Positions 61,301 through 64,000 of a stretch of DNA of 64,000 nucleotides are shown piece after piece. The notes under the pieces were generated by a model. It saw nothing but the letters and a program-made list of their open reading frames with translations. It did not search any database and was not told the DNA's origin. This stretch comes from Latrodectus hesperus (lineage: Eukaryota; Arthropoda; Arachnida; Araneae; Theridiidae): the NCBI GenBank assembly GCA_037975125.1, contig CM075862.1, positions 45,596,277 to 45,660,276 on the forward strand. The letters run 5' to 3'. Position 1 is the first letter of the stretch, and every line of letters begins with the position of its first letter. Made by a program: the position numbers and the translations under genes.

Positions 61301-62875
61301 TAAAGGAGAAAAAATTATGTTTTAATTGTATGTTTATGTGTGTGTATATATATATATTAGATTAAATATATCATTTACCCATTATCCGGTCGACTATTTA
61401 CTATAACAATAAAACCATTTACATTACTATAAAATAATCACGTGATCAAAATGTCAAAAATATCGTCAAATGTTTGAAATTTTAATCACTTTCTCCAAAA
61501 TGTAAAGGGACAAATACTCTAGTTAACTTATATTTTCACTGAAACAAATTGTTTGAAATCATTCTTAATTGATACTTCAATTTTTCAGTCATGAATAAAA
61601 ACCTAAAGAGTGAGTTTAAATATAATAAAATATGTAATACAAGAGTAGCTACTAAGCTGCTACATCTGACGGCATTCCTTACATGGAACTAGTCAAAATA
61701 CTACACAACTAATTTAAATAATAACATACAGTTGTTCCATATATAGACATTTTTTCATATACGTTAATATTAATTTTCCAACCATAGAAATCCAGATGTT
61801 TTTTTTTTTAATTTGTGGCAATTAATCTGTCAGATTCCGACAGAAATTGATAAATTTACTATTTTTTGTATTATATTTTCAAGTTTATACAATTTTCGAG
61901 TTTTAGATACAAAAATATTTCGCTAAGAAATCCACAATGATTTTAATGGTTGACAGGAGTATACATAAAAACCATGTTATACATACATTAAAATATTTAA
62001 TGTTCATGCATTGTAAAATTTTTCATTTCTTAAAACAGATCTTTGAGGAGTATACAAAATTTAAAACCACGAATCCTTATAAGACAAAATATTTAGGTCA
62101 GTAAAAATTGACTTAAAAATAATATTAAATAAGAAAGCATTTTAAAAGTAAAAGAATTAAAGTTTATATGGAATTGGCACACAATTTTTTGATCATAAGT
62201 GCTACAAGATCCTATATTAATTTATTGAAAATAAACATCTAAGCTCTTTCAAATAGAATATTTTTAGACTGTCATTTATTTCATAAACTTGCTTCGTAAC
62301 AAACAAAAAATTGTAATAAATAGGTTTAAGCATTGTAGCAATCGAATTCGATTAAAAAGAATTGAGCATTGAAAAGTTTATTATACTAATTGATTAAATA
62401 TAATTAGTATATGGAATGAAAAAAATGATACATTTTTCGATTCCTAACACGGTAATGAAATTATTCTAAAACATACAATGACAAACATTTTCCAATGTCT
62501 TTCTCTTGTTGTCATGTTATCAATAGTTTATGAAGTTTTCTTAACAAGTAATTAAAGAATATTTCATAAAATAAATATATCATTTTTGCATCATTCATAA
62601 CAATTCTATCCTGATGTGAAAACAACAATAATAAATGCATACTTATCTTATAATTCTCTTGACGCTGACACAATCTGACGCACTATCTGACGTCACACTG
62701 GCACGCGGTATACACAATAAAGGTGAAAATTAAATTTCTTTCTGAAAAATTGTTTTTAAAGGGTAAGAAGTTATCTGAAAATTAATTAACATCACAAAAA
62801 ACTGTTATTTGGAAAAAATAGTCTTTGCCGATAAAATAAAAAAATAGCGCTACAACTAATTGTCTTATTTTATTT
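58320..62875. other. AT-rich stretch with few features
   Basis: About 4.5 kb. It contains a possible exon (59991-60187), a 15-bp inverted pair TAAAACGATTAAATT (60683-60697 and 60781-60795) and a short array of CTGACG words (62660-62700). Otherwise A/T spacer. Confidence 0.5.
59991..60187 (-). CDS. Possible terminal exon of an unrecognised host gene
   Basis: On the minus strand a splice-acceptor-like TTTTTTATTTATAG precedes 197 bases open in one frame to TAA at 59991-59993. The reading includes STHRCHAAEVAIL and then FNIAILEFPVFRCGLDQR, and the first 130 bases are less AT-rich than the flanks, as expected of coding DNA in this genome. No donor-bearing upstream exon could be linked to it and no family is recognised. 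It may be an exon, a relic of one, or chance. Confidence 0.3.
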
Positions 62876-63085
62876 TTGCTGACCAACAGCTTTAGGTCCA
62901 ACAATGGCCAGAAAATGTTGGCCCACTACTTATCATCCAGCACTGGCCTGGTTTATTTTGACCAACACTCATCCGTGGCCGTAATGGCTGGAGCTGGGCC
63001 ATCAAAAAACCATGAGTGGCTTGCCGGGGCCAACAGAAAACCGGTTTGGGCAGCAGCGACCCGGATTTTTGCCGGCAGTTTTTGT
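62876..63085. repeat. GGCC-rich degenerate repeat block, second copy
   Basis: GC-rich island with repeating TTGGCC, TGGCCCA and GGCCAAC-type words (ATGGCCAGAAAATGTTGGCC, CACTGGCCTGG, CTGGGCCATC, GGGGCCAACAG) spaced about 20-35 bases. It resembles 57553-57718 in style rather than base by base. Open frames on both strands follow from the base composition and are not called. Confidence 0.55.
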
Positions 63086-63684
63086 TTGCTAGGAAATATC
63101 GAATTTATGTTAAGAAATTTCTGCAGCCTGTTAGAAATTATACATTTGTTACAAAAAATCATTTTTCAATAAATTCATCATGAAGAGGGTATATTTAAAA
63201 ATAGCAAACACAGAACAGAAAATTAGCCTGATAAACTGATGAAAATTTGCGATTTCTTCAATATGTAGATTGGTGGTAGCTCTCTAATTGTGCCGAGAAC
63301 TTTTGAATATAATGAAAAATGTGATTATAATATAATACCTGGAGTATAAATTCTAATTGTTGTATCCGCAGCTGTTTCATCAATACTTCATACGTTTTGG
63401 TTCACTTATAGCAGGATGAAACTGGAAATTTCAACTAGACATTGGGAAAAACTATGTCTAAATCAACCAAAATTTAATTTCAGATTGAAAGATTAGATGT
63501 TTTATTTTAGCCAAGAGTAGGGTCCTGACTTTGATTCAAGATCATATGAAATCTCAACATATGCAGTTAGCCGTTAATAGGATTCGAATATAAGAATCGG
63601 AATTAGTTATGTATGAAAGGAAGGTATCTCAAAATCATTACTCGGAAATCTGATTTACTCAATAAAAAATTCAAATAATTTAAG
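63086..63684. other. AT-rich non-coding stretch
   Basis: Nothing recognised before the mariner end. Confidence 0.5.
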
Positions 63685-63686
63685 TA

Positions 63687-64000
63687 TTAGGTTGGGGAAT
63701 AAATTCGTAGCGATTTTATCAAAGACTTTTATTGAAACAAAAAACACTAATTATATCAATAAGTTAATCAGTTATACATTCGCCGTTGCTGTTTACAACC
63801 TCTTCCCACCTCTCAATCCATTTGTTGATGCCGTTCCGCTAAAAATCGCCTGATCCGATGTCAAAGAAGTTGTTGAGCCAGTTTTTAAGGACCTCTTGGT
63901 GCACTGGGAAATGATCTAAAAGAATGCCACACTCAACAAGGAGCACTACATTGCTCAGCAACACCACGTGAATGAGGCTATTCGACCAAAAATACCTGAT
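63687..64000 (-). mobile_element. mariner element end, rearranged, running off the window
   Basis: TA at 63685-63686, then a mariner-type terminal repeat TTAGGTTGGGGAATAAATTC. Reading inward on the minus strand, the transposase stop is TAA at 63764-63766, and the frame upstream gives EVLKNWLNNFFDIGSGDF, one TAG, then NGINKWIERWEEVVNSNGE, the usual mariner C terminus. Beyond about 63925 the minus-strand protein match stops; the plus strand instead reads LNKEHYIAQ and NEAIRPKIPD, like an internal mariner segment in opposite orientation. Confidence 0.75.

Overview
The window is AT-rich eukaryotic DNA dominated by transposable elements, long (TA)n microsatellites and non-coding sequence. No prokaryote-type gene organisation and no complete host gene can be seen. 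The element mix is a Ty3/gypsy LTR element, EN-RT-RNase H LINEs, several tRNA-headed SINE families, and Tc1/mariner, pogo-like and IS630-like DNA transposons. Together with the feel of the pol, RNase H and transposase fragments, this fits an arthropod and most probably an orb-weaving spider (Araneidae/Nephilidae). That assignment is inference from recognised element styles, not a database result.

Layout. 0-7.5 kb: a decayed Tc1-like transposase (720-1700), a perfect 20-bp inverted repeat (4393-4442) and a small SINE nest (5764-6256). 7569-13742: one complete Ty3/gypsy element on the minus strand, with two 598-bp LTRs that are nearly identical, a 4-bp target duplication (ATAT), a tRNA-Leu-like primer site, a polypurine tract, gag with a coiled coil and one zinc knuckle, and pol (protease, RT, RNase H, integrase). 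A GGGAAAC slippery site sits directly on the gag stop and is followed by a GC-rich hairpin, the architecture of a -1 ribosomal frameshift. Pol carries three single-base deletions and two nonsense codons although the LTRs look young.

13.7-33.5 kb: mostly AT-rich spacer with scattered SINEs (15119, 22815, 27774), an RNase H-bearing LINE 3' fragment (23845-24806), hairpins (19462, 20220), a pogo/Tigger-like non-autonomous element with TA flanks (30896-31535) and a possible terminal host exon (20516-20655). 33.55-37.93 kb: an internally deleted I-type LINE on the minus strand (zinc-knuckle ORF1; EN, RT and RNase H remnants). 42-58 kb: a foldback MITE (42419-42667), another RNase H LINE tail, SINEs, an IS630/DUF4817-style transposon with about 187-bp terminal inverted repeats (47702-48617), LINE tails (55190, 56855), and a second IS630-like remnant interrupted by a GGCC-rich block (57553-58190). 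58-64 kb: AT-rich spacer with one possible exon (59991-60187), a second GGCC-rich block (62876-63085) and a rearranged mariner end (63687-64000).

How the pieces relate: the SINEs have no enzymes of their own and several end in the same (CAA)n-type tail, as does one LINE fragment here, so a shared LINE partner is likely. Apart from the possible frameshift-expressed gag-pol of the Ty3/gypsy copy, everything coding here is broken. All identifications come from reading translations and motifs by eye.
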